Counted from the first letter of the stretch, positions 17,857-26,775 are shown. The stretch: DNA of 35,802 bases from Candidatus Dependentiae bacterium (GCA_020431705.1 JAGQHQ010000008.1:1-35802), one strand, 5' to 3'. Program-made: numbers and translations. Notes: generated by a model not told the origin, from the sequence alone.

Positions 17857-18885
17857 CTAAACCTTCTTAGTTAATCCTTCTTCACCTTCTTTTTTTTCTT
17901 TTTTTGAAGATTCCTTTTGATATTTCAAATTAATATTTATCATATGCTCGTATGGAAACTCTGCTTTAATGGTTTTTTTGAGCTCTTCTGTATTATCTAA
18001 ATAATTATTACGCAGATTAATCTTCTTCAACTTTTGCGTGTACTGCAAAATTTTTGGATCAAAATTAGTAAGCTCATTACTTGCGAGAGAAAGATACTCT
18101 AAATTTCCTAAACCATTAAGTGAATGTAGCTTAACTACACTTATTTGATTACCAGATAAATCAAGACTTTTTAATGTATTAAAATTTAAAAAAAGATGAT
18201 TTCCTATCTCTGAAATACTATTATTTCTTATATAAAGATGCTCAAGTTTTTCTATATACTTAATCGTAAATTTAGGAATCGTAAATCTAATAAATTTACA
18301 TTGAGAAGATTCTATTCCAGCATGTAAGATCTCAATACCATTGAGATTATTGATACCTAATTGACTAAGATCCATTTCATAACTTTTCATCTTATCCAAT
18401 TGATCAGAACTTATTTCATAGTTTTCCGATCCAAATAATCTAAGATATAGTTTAAAACCCTCCATTCCACCTAAAGTATGGTATCTTTCAGAATTATTTG
18501 ATCCATAGCTATGTACTGAAAAATGACACCTATGACTAAAAGTACGAAACAACTCTTGAATACTAAATCCATAGTCCACTCCAAGGTTAAGAACTGTTTT
18601 ATCTTTTAAACGTAAAATTCGTCCCACTTCTTTCAAGAGTGGTATACGAATTAACTTTGGTAAAGATGCCAGTTTTTGTATTACACCCTCTGCTTTTTCT
18701 TCAGGAATCTTAAAAAAATATGGTTTGCGCCATCCATCCAAAAGTCCTTCATCTAAAGATTCATTTATTACTTGTTTTGCTACTACAGCCCTTGATAAAT
18801 CAACAAGAGATCCCACTTTTTTCATGCCATACATTGAAAAAATAGATCCACTTAATAAGAAAACTAAAGATATCTTTTTATACAT
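17857..18885 (-). CDS. Exported leucine-rich-repeat protein (copy 2)
   Basis: A 342-residue paralogue of the LRR gene at 16887, upstream of it in the same direction with a 91-base gap. The signal peptide (likely cut after Gly20 before MKKV) and helical N-terminal domain match copy 1; the main difference is an inserted segment of about 55 residues (~135-190) before the repeats. Four repeats are visible (LEHLYIRNNSISEI, LKSLDLSGNQISVV, LEYLSLASNELTNF, LKKINLRNNYLDN). The start is taken at 18885 because it aligns with copy 1; an in-frame TTG at 18903 is rejected. A GGGG-containing ribosome site precedes it. The tail is Lys/Glu-rich. The pair arose by tandem duplication. Confidence 0.82.
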   Translation of the reverse strand: MYKKISLVFLLSGSIFSMYGMKKVGSLVDLSRAVVAKQVINESLDEGLLDGWRKPYFFKIPEEKAEGVIQKLASLPKLIRIPLLKEVGRILRLKDKTVLNLGVDYGFSIQELFRTFSHRCHFSVHSYGSNNSERYHTLGGMEGFKLYLRLFGSENYEISSDQLDKMKSYEMDLSQLGINNLNGIEILHAGIESSQCKFIRFTIPKFTIKYIEKLEHLYIRNNSISEIGNHLFLNFNTLKSLDLSGNQISVVKLHSLNGLGNLEYLSLASNELTNFDPKILQYTQKLKKINLRNNYLDNTEELKKTIKAEFPYEHMININLKYQKESSKKEKKEGEEGLTKKV

Positions 18886-18952
18886 ATAAGCAACCCCGCA
18901 CAATTGAGTAGTGTTAAAAATTAAAAAACTCTATTGCCTATAATAGATTAAA

Positions 18953-19002
18953 TATAAAAAAAATAAACAAAGAAAAAGCTTTTTATTTTTTCTTGTTTAT
19001 TT
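18953..19002 (-). terminator. AT-rich hairpin terminator after the pseudopilin-MCE operon
   Basis: On the minus strand AAATAAACAAGAAAAA pairs with TTTTTCTTTGTTTATTT (about 16 pairs with one bulge) around a short loop, followed by a run of T residues (plus-strand A run ending at 18963). Position and orientation fit termination of the operon that ends at 19112. The stem is GC-poor, hence moderate confidence. Confidence 0.5.
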
Positions 19003-19111
19003 CAAAATCTTTAACAATAAAAATTTTTTACAAAAGGTAAAAATAAGTATTTTTAAAAAAAGCTAGAAAGAAAAAATTCAGAGAATTTAATGATAGCCTG
19101 TTTCGAAATAA

Positions 19112-20776
19112 CTACACAGTTGCAGCAAGTACTGTTGTTGCACCACCATAAATATTTGGCAATACACTTGCAACAGTAGAAAGCATAAACTTAATATCAT
19201 CATCACAAAAACGAATACCTGCACCGAAAAATGCATTAGCATTATTTTTGCTGATAAAGTCATCAGCACCAAAAGTGAAATAAATATTATCAAGTACAAA
19301 CATACGATTAATCCATTTGATATGTGGACGACGATCTTCAATACGGTTCCAACCACGTAAATCAAATGCCTCAAACGTGGTAACCCAGCGAAATTTATCT
19401 GTTGACATTGGAATATCAAAATCGACACCTAAGCCAGCAAAACCTTCGAACAAACCAAAACGGAATGCCACATTGCCAAATATTTTACCAAATTGTAAAC
19501 CAAACTTGAGTGTATTTCTTGTAAAAACTTCTCGTTTTGCTCTAAAAACATTTTCTAATTTGTCATTATCATCTAATACAAGTTTACCCGCATCCACAAG
19601 CGTACGTGCTGCTTCATCCGGATCACAACGCCTTACATCTTCATCGCAGTATTTTTTACGCACCTCAAAACGATCTAAATATCCTTTTTCCGAAACAGCT
19701 AATTGCAATATATAAAATTTATCTTCCGATGGATGGATGCGAACATCAAAATATCCTTTTGAATCTTCAAAACGATAATTTTCTGCCGGCCTTTGCATCG
19801 CTTCTACATGTGAATCAAAAATAATTTGCATAGTATCAACTTTAGCAAAATAATCCCTGATACCATGCACTGCGACTTTTAAATCACGATACGTTTCTTC
19901 ATCATTGATAAGTTTACCAATAAGTCCTTTACCCTCATCTATTTTTTCTGCCACAGAACTAATATTTTTGAAACCATCACGCGCTTGAGTTGATACTTCT
20001 TCAAATGCATTTGCTGTCACTTCTACTTGCGTAGCAAGACGATTGAAGTCTCTGTCAAATACATCTGATATCCTTTCTATACCATCTTGAAACGCTGGTA
20101 ATACATGTGATTCTAACTGACTAGAGAGTCGCGCTACATGATCGCCTATTTCAAAAACTCTATTAAGATTATCTTCATTGCGAATCAAAGAGCGATTAAG
20201 CACTTGTGAAAATGATGCCATTTTTTGCGTAGTAATATCTAAATTTTCAAAAATAGATTGTAATTGCTTTCTACCTTCAATACCACCGACAGCATCTTTG
20301 AATGATGCGGTAACTTCTTGCACATGCGCGGCAATTTTTTGTACTTGATGCAACAACTCATCAACAGAAACAGGTGCTATGCTTGGCTTACCAAGTCGAC
20401 TTCCTGATTCTAATTCTGATAGCAATGGATCACCTGGTATTAATTCTAAATATTTCGGACCAAGTAAACCTTCTTGGCGTACAATTGCATGAGCATCATG
20501 ATACAGATGATAATCTTTGAGCACCATAACTTTTGCTTCAGCTTGCATTTGATCTTCTCGAACCAAACTAATTTCTTCTACCCAGCCAACTTTTACACCA
20601 GCAATTTTTACTTCTGCTTTTCGAGAAAGACCTGAGACATCTTCAAAATACATGGTATACTTGTTATAATGCATGCGATCAAATCGGAATGCACCAATTT
20701 GAAATCCCATGTATATAAACACACCCAGTGCTGCCAAGATGAATAAACCAACAAGTGTTTCTGTTTTTGCTTGCAA
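19112..20776 (-). CDS. MCE-family (MlaD-like) lipid-transport protein with C-terminal barrel-like domain
   Basis: A 554-residue inner-membrane-anchored protein. One transmembrane helix (8-28) follows a very short cytoplasmic start. Residues ~38-115 are an MCE domain (YFEDVSGLSRKAEVKIAGVKVG, ending LLGPKYLELIPG), which builds lipid-conducting rings between membranes. Residues ~140-310 form long helices that could make the tunnel. Residues ~340-554 are beta-rich (LKFGLQFGKIFGNVAFRFGL, GVDFDI, FGADDF, FFGAGIRF), a module I recognise as fused to MCE domains in some other Gram-negative groups. The start is TTG with an AAGGA ribosome site at good spacing; no ATG occurs before the helix. It follows gspK by 19 bases, so it belongs to the operon. 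No Mla ATPase or permease gene is nearby. Confidence 0.85.
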   Translation of the reverse strand: MQAKTETLVGLFILAALGVFIYMGFQIGAFRFDRMHYNKYTMYFEDVSGLSRKAEVKIAGVKVGWVEEISLVREDQMQAEAKVMVLKDYHLYHDAHAIVRQEGLLGPKYLELIPGDPLLSELESGSRLGKPSIAPVSVDELLHQVQKIAAHVQEVTASFKDAVGGIEGRKQLQSIFENLDITTQKMASFSQVLNRSLIRNEDNLNRVFEIGDHVARLSSQLESHVLPAFQDGIERISDVFDRDFNRLATQVEVTANAFEEVSTQARDGFKNISSVAEKIDEGKGLIGKLINDEETYRDLKVAVHGIRDYFAKVDTMQIIFDSHVEAMQRPAENYRFEDSKGYFDVRIHPSEDKFYILQLAVSEKGYLDRFEVRKKYCDEDVRRCDPDEAARTLVDAGKLVLDDNDKLENVFRAKREVFTRNTLKFGLQFGKIFGNVAFRFGLFEGFAGLGVDFDIPMSTDKFRWVTTFEAFDLRGWNRIEDRRPHIKWINRMFVLDNIYFTFGADDFISKNNANAFFGAGIRFCDDDIKFMLSTVASVLPNIYGGATTVLAATV

Positions 20777-20795
20777 GATAGTTCCTTTTTGACAA

Positions 20796-21875
20796 TCAAA
20801 GCCAATATACCTTCCTTAGCTTAACATGAAATTGGTATCTGTCATCCTGTGATGTTGGTACTCGTTCAAGTAAAGCTAATAACCGTTGTGTTACCTCACC
20901 AACTGTTGTAGCAACTACAACAGAAAAAATAGCTGGTTCAAATGTGGCATTAAATTTATTGCGAACCCCTTCTGGTACCGCTTCCCATGGAATACCGTAT
21001 ATCGGGATAAACAACAGACCCCAGTCTGTTTTTAAATCTAATTTTGGTTTAAAATGCTCCAACTGTTGTTCTATCATATTTTTTCTACTCTCTATATTAT
21101 TTTCCCCCTTAAATTCAAGTAATAATTGCAACGATGATGATAGTAATAATGGCTGCAAAGTTTCTTTTTTTGGCCATGTCGTAAAAATGTCACTCAAATA
21201 CAGATGCTTTTCTTGCTTATTTACCTTTTTTCCATCTGCTATTGTACTATCATCAATAGTAGGATAATAAAAAATACGATTCTTAAAGTAGTGTAGTTCT
21301 TTGATATTGAGCAATTCAGTTACGTCCTGTATGTTATATTGCCGCTCTTTTAGAAATGTTGTAAACGCAGCAAATAAGTTTTGTATACCAATTTTTTTTT
21401 CAATACGCCCAAAAATATCCTGTAAAAACTTTTCAGCCCCGTTATTAAACTTTTTCTCTTTAAAATCATAAATATTATTTAAATTTATTTTTCCTTCTTC
21501 GCACGAGAGGCAGATCCGTATAGTCGCATCAATACCCTCTACCCCCTCTTTTAGTTTAAATGTTTGCCATTGATGAAGAGATGGAAAAAATGCTTCAAGA
21601 AATTTTTGCTCCCAACTCAGTGGTTTCTTGTCATTTTGTTTATCACTTTTATCTGACTCATTCTCTTGTTCTTTTAGGCCAACACGTTGCAGTTGGCTTG
21701 TAGCAATTTGTAAGGCACCCCATGCAAGTACTGTTGCTTGCTGTCTATTAATTACTGACTTAGAAAACGAAATATAGACGAGACTTTTATTTGAAATATA
21801 AGTCACCAAAAAAACAGAAATAGAAATAATCATCACCGTCAAAAGCAATATATATCCATCTTGTTTTTGATTCAT
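20796..21875 (-). CDS. gspK: Type II secretion minor pseudopilin GspK-like
   Basis: A 359-residue protein with a prepilin-type start: cleavage after Gly7, then a hydrophobic helix (YILLLTVMIISISVFLVTYI) lacking Glu at mature position 5, as is usual for GspK. The long periplasmic part contains EGKINLNNIYDF (~130), the GxINLN signature of GspK, followed by a helical region. GspK caps the pseudopilus tip with GspI and GspJ. It overlaps gspJ by four bases (ATGA). Length fits the family. The charged stretch QENESDKSDKQNDKK (~65-80) is unusual. Assignment rests on position and these motifs. Confidence 0.75.
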   Translation of the reverse strand: MNQKQDGYILLLTVMIISISVFLVTYISNKSLVYISFSKSVINRQQATVLAWGALQIATSQLQRVGLKEQENESDKSDKQNDKKPLSWEQKFLEAFFPSLHQWQTFKLKEGVEGIDATIRICLSCEEGKINLNNIYDFKEKKFNNGAEKFLQDIFGRIEKKIGIQNLFAAFTTFLKERQYNIQDVTELLNIKELHYFKNRIFYYPTIDDSTIADGKKVNKQEKHLYLSDIFTTWPKKETLQPLLLSSSLQLLLEFKGENNIESRKNMIEQQLEHFKPKLDLKTDWGLLFIPIYGIPWEAVPEGVRNKFNATFEPAIFSVVVATTVGEVTQRLLALLERVPTSQDDRYQFHVKLRKVYWL

Positions 21876-22957
21876 GCTGACACCTGAACTAGTTTACGCT
21901 TCATACCAACAGGCGATTTACCACCCCCGACAACCACTGTTTGTTTTTCTAATAAAATATTATCTCCCAGCTGTTTACCATTAATCATTATGTTATGTTG
22001 TCTTTTTTTGTTTTGTACAATACTCTGCTTTGTTCCTACAGGAGCAAAATTTTGCATTTGAAGTTGCTTTTGAGTTTGCTTTTTTTGATTTTGTTGTTGA
22101 ACTTGTTTTTCTTTTCGTGCTTTTATCTTTTCTTCCATTTCGTCTTTATCAATACTGCCAACAAAAATTGGAACAGATATAACAAAACTTCGTTCGCGTT
22201 CTTTTTGTAAATCCCAAAGGGTGATAAAGAATGTCACCACTTGCGGAAGAGCTATTTCTTTTTTACCTGCAGAATCTTTAGAAAAATCAGATTTATCACC
22301 TTTTTCTTTCTCTTGCTGTGATGAAATACCTATAGAAGCTGTTGCTAGCTCTACAGCAGAACCTTCTGATGTAGGAGGGGAATCTGAATGCCATACGTCT
22401 TTTTTCTCTAATTCAATTTTATCTTCTTTTGGTACAATGGCAGTATGTTCTATCTTAAAACTCTTGATTCCATCAGCAACCTCATAGGTTCGAATTGATT
22501 TTGCATCTAGTGTATCGCTCAGCTTGAAGGCTTTTAGATCAAGATTAATAGACTCTTGACGAAAAAGTGTATACGAATTTTTTTCATGATCATTGACCTT
22601 ATCGGGTTTTAATCGATACACAACACGAACAATGCGAGGTTTACTGCCACCGTAAGTTGTTAAGGGATTATTGGTAATAAACGTTAACATATCAAACGTA
22701 CCATCTTTGTTAGTACTTACAAAAATATTTTCTATCGCATTTTCTTTTGCCTTGGCTTGTTCGGGAATAAAAGCACCAAAAATATCGCGTTCTAATTGAT
22801 GCTGTAATAACGCTTCTCTTGAGTATACATCGATAAAGTCATCAATAGATCTGGTTACTCGATTACTTTGATAGTAGGCAGCAAACAAGATTACTCCAAA
22901 TATCGCTGAAATAAGACTCGCAATTAATACTTCTATCAACATAAAACCACGCTGCAT
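21872..22957 (-). CDS. gspJ: Type II secretion minor pseudopilin GspJ-like, with Lys/Gln-rich insertion
   Basis: A 361-residue protein with a prepilin signature, cleavage after Gly4 and then FMLIEVLIASLISAIFGVIL, with Glu5 conserved. The N-terminal ~190 residues fit GspJ (ALLQHQLERDIFGAF, a conserved early segment, and VVYRLKP). It is far longer than typical GspJ (~200). The extra part includes an acidic/Ser region (~190-235) and a Lys/Gln run at about 275-310 (KIKARKEKQVQQQNQKKQTQ) that looks like a coiled or disordered linker. The ribosome site AAGGAA precedes the ATG, one base after the gspI stop. Position between gspI and gspK supports the call. Confidence 0.75.
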   Translation of the reverse strand: MQRGFMLIEVLIASLISAIFGVILFAAYYQSNRVTRSIDDFIDVYSREALLQHQLERDIFGAFIPEQAKAKENAIENIFVSTNKDGTFDMLTFITNNPLTTYGGSKPRIVRVVYRLKPDKVNDHEKNSYTLFRQESINLDLKAFKLSDTLDAKSIRTYEVADGIKSFKIEHTAIVPKEDKIELEKKDVWHSDSPPTSEGSAVELATASIGISSQQEKEKGDKSDFSKDSAGKKEIALPQVVTFFITLWDLQKERERSFVISVPIFVGSIDKDEMEEKIKARKEKQVQQQNQKKQTQKQLQMQNFAPVGTKQSIVQNKKRQHNIMINGKQLGDNILLEKQTVVVGGGKSPVGMKRKLVQVSA

Positions 22958-22958
22958 A

Positions 22959-23390
22959 TTACGTTCCTTTTTTTTCTGGTGGTTCTGGTTGAAACATAAA
23001 ACTAATCAACGTTTGCTCCTGCTCAATTCCATCACGTTGCCATTTTGCTGTAGTACTTTTAAGATAAAGATCTGGAAATTGAGAGAATACAGAATTTTTT
23101 GGCAATTTTTGTACTTTATACATCACAACTGTTTCTGGGTCATCTACTTTTTTTTCTATAGTGATACTTGGATCTTCTTTATCTTTTTGTTTCAGTTGCA
23201 TTACAGATGTAGATTCTATCAAAAATTGTTTAGCAAAAAACACTCGTGCCATACGACGAGAAATACGAGAAACTGATTGTAATAATGTACTTTGGGTAAT
23301 AAAAATTGGTGTTAACACCAATCCTATAATTGCTACGGCAAGGAGCACTTCTGTTAGGGTAAACCCATCATTATTTTTGAAATTCATCAT
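22959..23390 (-). CDS. gspI: Type II secretion minor pseudopilin GspI-like
   Basis: A 143-residue prepilin-like protein: cleavage after Gly9, then FTLTEVLLAVAIIGLVLTPI with Glu at mature position 5. The remaining soluble part is small, as in GspI. GspI nucleates the pseudopilus tip complex with GspJ and GspK. It overlaps gspH by 20 bases and has only a weak ribosome site, consistent with coupled translation. Two ATG codons in a row (23390, 23387) are alternative starts. Confidence 0.72.
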   Translation of the reverse strand: MMNFKNNDGFTLTEVLLAVAIIGLVLTPIFITQSTLLQSVSRISRRMARVFFAKQFLIESTSVMQLKQKDKEDPSITIEKKVDDPETVVMYKVQKLPKNSVFSQFPDLYLKSTTAKWQRDGIEQEQTLISFMFQPEPPEKKGT

Positions 23391-23934
23391 AAATTTTAAA
23401 TTGAGCCATAAACGGATTTAATACCAAACCAATTGAACGCGCACTACCATTAGACAGTCTATCTCTTGTATCAACTATATTAATAATAACTTCTTGGCTC
23501 AAACCATCTGGTATTATAAAAAACCACGCTTCTTGTGTTGGTCTTCCCGCAAATACAGTCATTGCATCTGAGCCTTCAATTAAAAATTGTTTTACCTGAA
23601 TGTGCCGCGGTATTTCTATAAATGTACGCAGACCGGTTCCTTTGATATCTGTAAAAACAGACTCTCCAGAGGCATTTATTTCACTGCTTTGTTCTTTGAT
23701 TGAAATACTATTTTGTTCAAAATTAAAAAAAACTTGATGTAACTTGTTTTTTGTTAATGCCTGCTGCCACGCAAAACGAGTAAGCGCATTTAGTTGCCCA
23801 ATAAATTTTTTACGCTCATAATACGGAGCCCGATGCCATAATCGTGGAACAACAATAGTTGCCATAACCGCGATAATAGCTATGGCAACCAAAAGCTCTA
23901 TAAGCGTAAAACCTTTTTTATAAATCCCAGACAC
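23371..23934 (-). CDS. gspH: Type II secretion minor pseudopilin GspH-like
   Basis: A 187-residue protein with a prepilin signature: cleavage after Gly8, then FTLIELLVAIAIIAVMATIVVP with Glu5. The following helix (QLNALTRFAWQQALTKNKLHQVFFN) matches the GspH/FimT pattern, in which residues after the helix start a beta-rich domain. The start is GTG, within gspG (17-base overlap), with a weak GAGTGG site upstream. GspH sits between the shaft (GspG) and the tip. Length is normal. Confidence 0.75.
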   Translation of the reverse strand: MSGIYKKGFTLIELLVAIAIIAVMATIVVPRLWHRAPYYERKKFIGQLNALTRFAWQQALTKNKLHQVFFNFEQNSISIKEQSSEINASGESVFTDIKGTGLRTFIEIPRHIQVKQFLIEGSDAMTVFAGRPTQEAWFFIIPDGLSQEVIINIVDTRDRLSNGSARSIGLVLNPFMAQFKIYDEFQK

Positions 23935-24349
23935 TTATCCACTCAATTTTTGGCGCACCACGCCCATTCGGACCAAATGAATATAGCTCATATGCATGCT
24001 CTGCGCCCGGCGTTACTGTATACTGGTAGCGGTTACCCCATGGATCAGCTGGAACTTCATTTCCCTTTATATATGGACTTACCCATTTTTTCGCAACAGC
24101 CTCATCGCTAGTCGGACGTTTGATTAGATCTTTTAGATTAGATGGGTATTTACCAGTATCAGCATTAAATTGATTTATAGCAGTCTCTAGTGTACCAATA
24201 GTTGATTTTGCACTCGTCAAACGTGCTCGACGCATATATCCCATAAAGCCAGGAACAACCACAGCCCCCATAATCAATACAATGGCAACTGCGATAAGAA
24301 TTTCAATTAATGTAAAACCATTTTTAGCTTGCTTTGCCATATATGTCAT
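23918..24349 (-). CDS. gspG: Type II secretion major pseudopilin GspG
   Basis: A 143-residue major pseudopilin: cleavage after Gly11, then FTLIEILIAVAIVLIMGAVVVPGFMGYMRRA. The family's signature TLETAINQFNADTGKYPSNLKDLI and DPWGNRYQYTVPG-like region (DPWGNRYQYTVTPGAEHAYELYSFGPNG) are present. The C-terminal calcium-binding loop of enteric GspG (several Asp) is here GPNGRGAPKIEW, without those aspartates, so calcium stabilisation is unlikely. AGGAG lies seven bases before the ATG, 13 bases after the gspF stop. Met4 is an alternative start. Confidence 0.92.
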   Translation of the reverse strand: MTYMAKQAKNGFTLIEILIAVAIVLIMGAVVVPGFMGYMRRARLTSAKSTIGTLETAINQFNADTGKYPSNLKDLIKRPTSDEAVAKKWVSPYIKGNEVPADPWGNRYQYTVTPGAEHAYELYSFGPNGRGAPKIEWISVWDL

Positions 24350-24362
24350 AAAAAACTCCTAA

Positions 24363-25577
24363 TTAAATGCCTGCAATGTCTGCCATTTGCACCATTGGCA
24401 AGGCCATAGATAATACAATAAATCCAACAACAACCGCCATCATAACCAACAGGATTGGTCCAATCTTTGCTGCTAAACTATCGGCTAGCTCTCCTAACTC
24501 CTCTTCATAATTTTTTGCAACAGTCAATAACATAACATCTAGTTTGCCCGTTTCTTCACCCGTACCAATTAAATAAATCGCAATTGGTGGAAAAATGTGT
24601 GTTTGCTTTAAGTACTGCGCAATTTTACCTTGCTTTATTATTTTATCACGTGCTTCATTTAATGCGTCTGTTAAAATACGATTATCAATAATATTACACA
24701 CAATATTTAATGAATCCGAAAGATTCACACCGCTTTCGGTAAGCATTCCCAACGTTTGGCTAAACTGCACAACGGCACTTGTACGGGCAAAAAATTTAAT
24801 AAGTGGAAGCTTGAGTTTAATTTCATCAATCCGACGCGCACCAGATGGCGTTGTTTTCCAATAACGAAAACCTACAACTATTGCCACAAGTAATCCAGTA
24901 ATAATAATGTAGTGATTAACTAAAAAGTTTGAAAGTGAAATTAAAAATTCTGTTGGAGCTGGTAGTGCCTTTTTTTGCGATGCAAAGTTTTCTTTCATAG
25001 TCGGCACAACATATACAAGTAACACGGTAACCACCACAAGAGCAACAACAAGCTGCATAATAGGATAAGAAAGTGCAGCACTAATACGTTTTTGTATTGC
25101 TTGGCGACGTTCCAAATAATCAACTAACCGCTCCAAAATAACTTCAAGACGACCGGTTGCCTCGCCGGCACGAACTAATTGTACATAAATATTTTCAAAT
25201 GTTTTTGGATACTTTTTGAGTGCATCGGCAAGAGCCATCCCTTCTTTAATATCGTCTTTAACAGCAACAAGAATGCCACGCATGGCAGCTTCAAATTGGT
25301 CAATCAATAATTCAAATGATTGAAGTAATGGCACACCTGATTTCAAAAGAACAGCAAGCTGCTTGGTAAATAAAATTTTTTCTTTTGATGTTACACCACG
25401 TACAACTAAATGCTTCCACCATGCCTGACGCGCCTCTTGAGCTGCCGGTGCAATAGAAACTGGATACATCCCTTGTACACTTAGTTGTTGTTTAACATGT
25501 GCAACAGATGGCGCATCAATAAAACCACTTAATTTTTTTCCCTCTTTGGAAAATGCTTTATAGCGATACAGCGCCAT
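24363..25577 (-). CDS. gspF: Type II secretion / type IV pilus inner-membrane platform protein GspF (PilC)
   Basis: A 404-residue protein with two cytoplasmic T2SSF domains (~66-190 and ~270-395), each containing the paired helix motif: FTKQLAVLLKSGVPLLQSFELL and FSQTLGMLTESGVNLSDSLNIV. Three membrane helices lie at about 170-192, 221-240 and 373-395. GspF is the platform that couples the GspE motor to pseudopilus assembly. The start is set at ATG 25577, with AAGGA eight bases upstream and the expected MALYRYKAF opening; a TTG 18 bases earlier is rejected. It is the first gene of the operon. No gspE, gspD or other partners lie in this window, so they must be elsewhere. Confidence 0.93.
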   Translation of the reverse strand: MALYRYKAFSKEGKKLSGFIDAPSVAHVKQQLSVQGMYPVSIAPAAQEARQAWWKHLVVRGVTSKEKILFTKQLAVLLKSGVPLLQSFELLIDQFEAAMRGILVAVKDDIKEGMALADALKKYPKTFENIYVQLVRAGEATGRLEVILERLVDYLERRQAIQKRISAALSYPIMQLVVALVVVTVLLVYVVPTMKENFASQKKALPAPTEFLISLSNFLVNHYIIITGLLVAIVVGFRYWKTTPSGARRIDEIKLKLPLIKFFARTSAVVQFSQTLGMLTESGVNLSDSLNIVCNIIDNRILTDALNEARDKIIKQGKIAQYLKQTHIFPPIAIYLIGTGEETGKLDVMLLTVAKNYEEELGELADSLAAKIGPILLVMMAVVVGFIVLSMALPMVQMADIAGI

Positions 25578-25627
25578 GCAAAAATCCTTACTCAATAACT
25601 TTTTTGTGTCCTAAAATAAACACTTTC

Positions 25628-25657
25628 TTGTAGGCTACACTATTTTCATGATATGCT
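25628..25657 (+). promoter_or_regulatory. Possible extended -10 promoter
   Basis: TTGTAG (25628-25633), an 18-base spacer and TATGCT (25652-25657), preceded by TG-A. It would start transcription about 38 bases before the ATG at 25702. The -35 is weak. Confidence 0.35.
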
Positions 25658-25701
25658 GTAGCTTTGGCTATATATTGTTACTCTATCAAAAGGAGTATTC
25701 G

Positions 25702-26643
25702 ATGAGAACAACACAAAATCTCCTTATATTACTATCCTTTTTATTCTCCACAGCATTCTGCCTTCAAGACTATCATCATTATAACGATTTTTACAAGCCA
25801 GTTGTCTACTCTCCTGATGGTATCAAGCAATTTCTTATACGCACATACAATCAACCGATTTATGGTAAAGATTTTTTACCAAATAACTTTTGCCATCTTA
25901 TTCAATTTTTACAACACGGCAAACAAATTGGCCAAACAAAATCATATGCACGTTCGGTAATACGTCTTTTTAACAATAAATTGAAATCAAGTAGCTACAT
26001 AAATGCATATGCATTTAGCCAATTACTCAAAGAGCTACCACATTTATTGAAAGATTATTTCATCATATATAAATCAAATGAATTACTTGATTCTTTAAAA
26101 GATAGTATTTATGAAACACTTTTTGGTTCATTTAAAAACAACTTTAGCTCGTTTAAAAAAAGCCCAACAACATTTTTAGAAAATCTTTCACAAGAAGTTT
26201 TGGATATTGTCGAACAAAAAAATACTATTGAAACAACTAACCAAGAATTAAGAAAAACTTTATTAGTGTTTTTAGAAATGAATATCAGCAAACTTGTTTG
26301 GAGCCCTGAAGATGGTAAAGATACATGGGAATCAGTTAAGACAATTGCTCATAATATTACGCGTTTAATTGAGCACAATGTAATCGATGATCCAGACGAC
26401 TTAAATGACCTATTTATTACACTTATCGAGCGTTATTGCTTCTTTTTGGATATTACAAGTGCAGACCTGTCACTTGATTTTTATCAAACAGTAAAAAAGG
26501 ATATTTCTTCACAATCATTATTATTACTTGAATTAGAAGAACAAGAAGACTATATCACCTCTAAATCAGAAATATTACTTCATAGTCTCACCAAAGCTGA
26601 AGCTGGTGCCCGAGCATATAAACAGGGTATTTTAACTAAGTAA
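25702..26643 (+). CDS. Exported helical protein, unknown function
   Basis: A 313-residue protein with a signal peptide (LLILLSFLFSTAFC, residues 6-19), followed by a mature part beginning QDYHHYNDFYKP. The body is predicted largely helical, with many Leu, Lys, Asp and Ser and no recognisable domain. The start is set at 25702 because AAAGGAG lies seven bases upstream; a longer frame reaching 25648 has no ribosome site and would bury the signal peptide. The final residue before the predicted cleavage is Cys, so a lipoprotein is possible, but the lipobox is imperfect. It is divergent from gspF and could share a role with the secretion operon, though nothing proves this. Confidence 0.75.
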   Translation: MRTTQNLLILLSFLFSTAFCLQDYHHYNDFYKPVVYSPDGIKQFLIRTYNQPIYGKDFLPNNFCHLIQFLQHGKQIGQTKSYARSVIRLFNNKLKSSSYINAYAFSQLLKELPHLLKDYFIIYKSNELLDSLKDSIYETLFGSFKNNFSSFKKSPTTFLENLSQEVLDIVEQKNTIETTNQELRKTLLVFLEMNISKLVWSPEDGKDTWESVKTIAHNITRLIEHNVIDDPDDLNDLFITLIERYCFFLDITSADLSLDFYQTVKKDISSQSLLLLELEEQEDYITSKSEILLHSLTKAEAGARAYKQGILTK

Positions 26644-26707
26644 AAAAAAAAAGACTTTCAACACATAGTTCAGCAAAAAAAGAAGTTGCGAATAAAAAAA
26701 ATTCTAT

Positions 26708-26736
26708 TTGACAGTCTTTTGCATAGATGCTATTCT
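26708..26736 (+). promoter_or_regulatory. Strong extended -10 promoter
   Basis: A perfect TTGACA (26708-26713), a 17-base spacer and TATTCT (26731-26736), preceded by TG-C. The expected transcript start (~26743) falls just before the GGTAGTAA inverted repeat, so the repeat is either the first hairpin of the RNA or an operator. Confidence 0.7.
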
Positions 26737-26775
26737 GTTGCGTAGAGGTAGTAATATTTTTACTACCCAAAAAAC
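26728..26775 (+). repeat. Leader direct repeat, copy 1, containing an inverted repeat
   Basis: This segment recurs 834 bases downstream (27562-27609); the core at 26728-26767 matches at 37 of 40 positions by eye. It includes the -10 and an 8-bp inverted repeat, GGTAGTAA (26747-26754) and TTACTACC (26760-26767), with a five-base TATTT loop. Interpreted as an operator or 5' stabilising hairpin. Confidence 0.75.

Noticed and set aside
18886-18903. TTG start for LRR copy 2
   Set aside because: The ATG at 18885 aligns exactly with the paralogue's start.
25648-25701. Longer start for the exported protein at 25702
   Set aside because: The AAAGGAG site and signal peptide both point to 25702.
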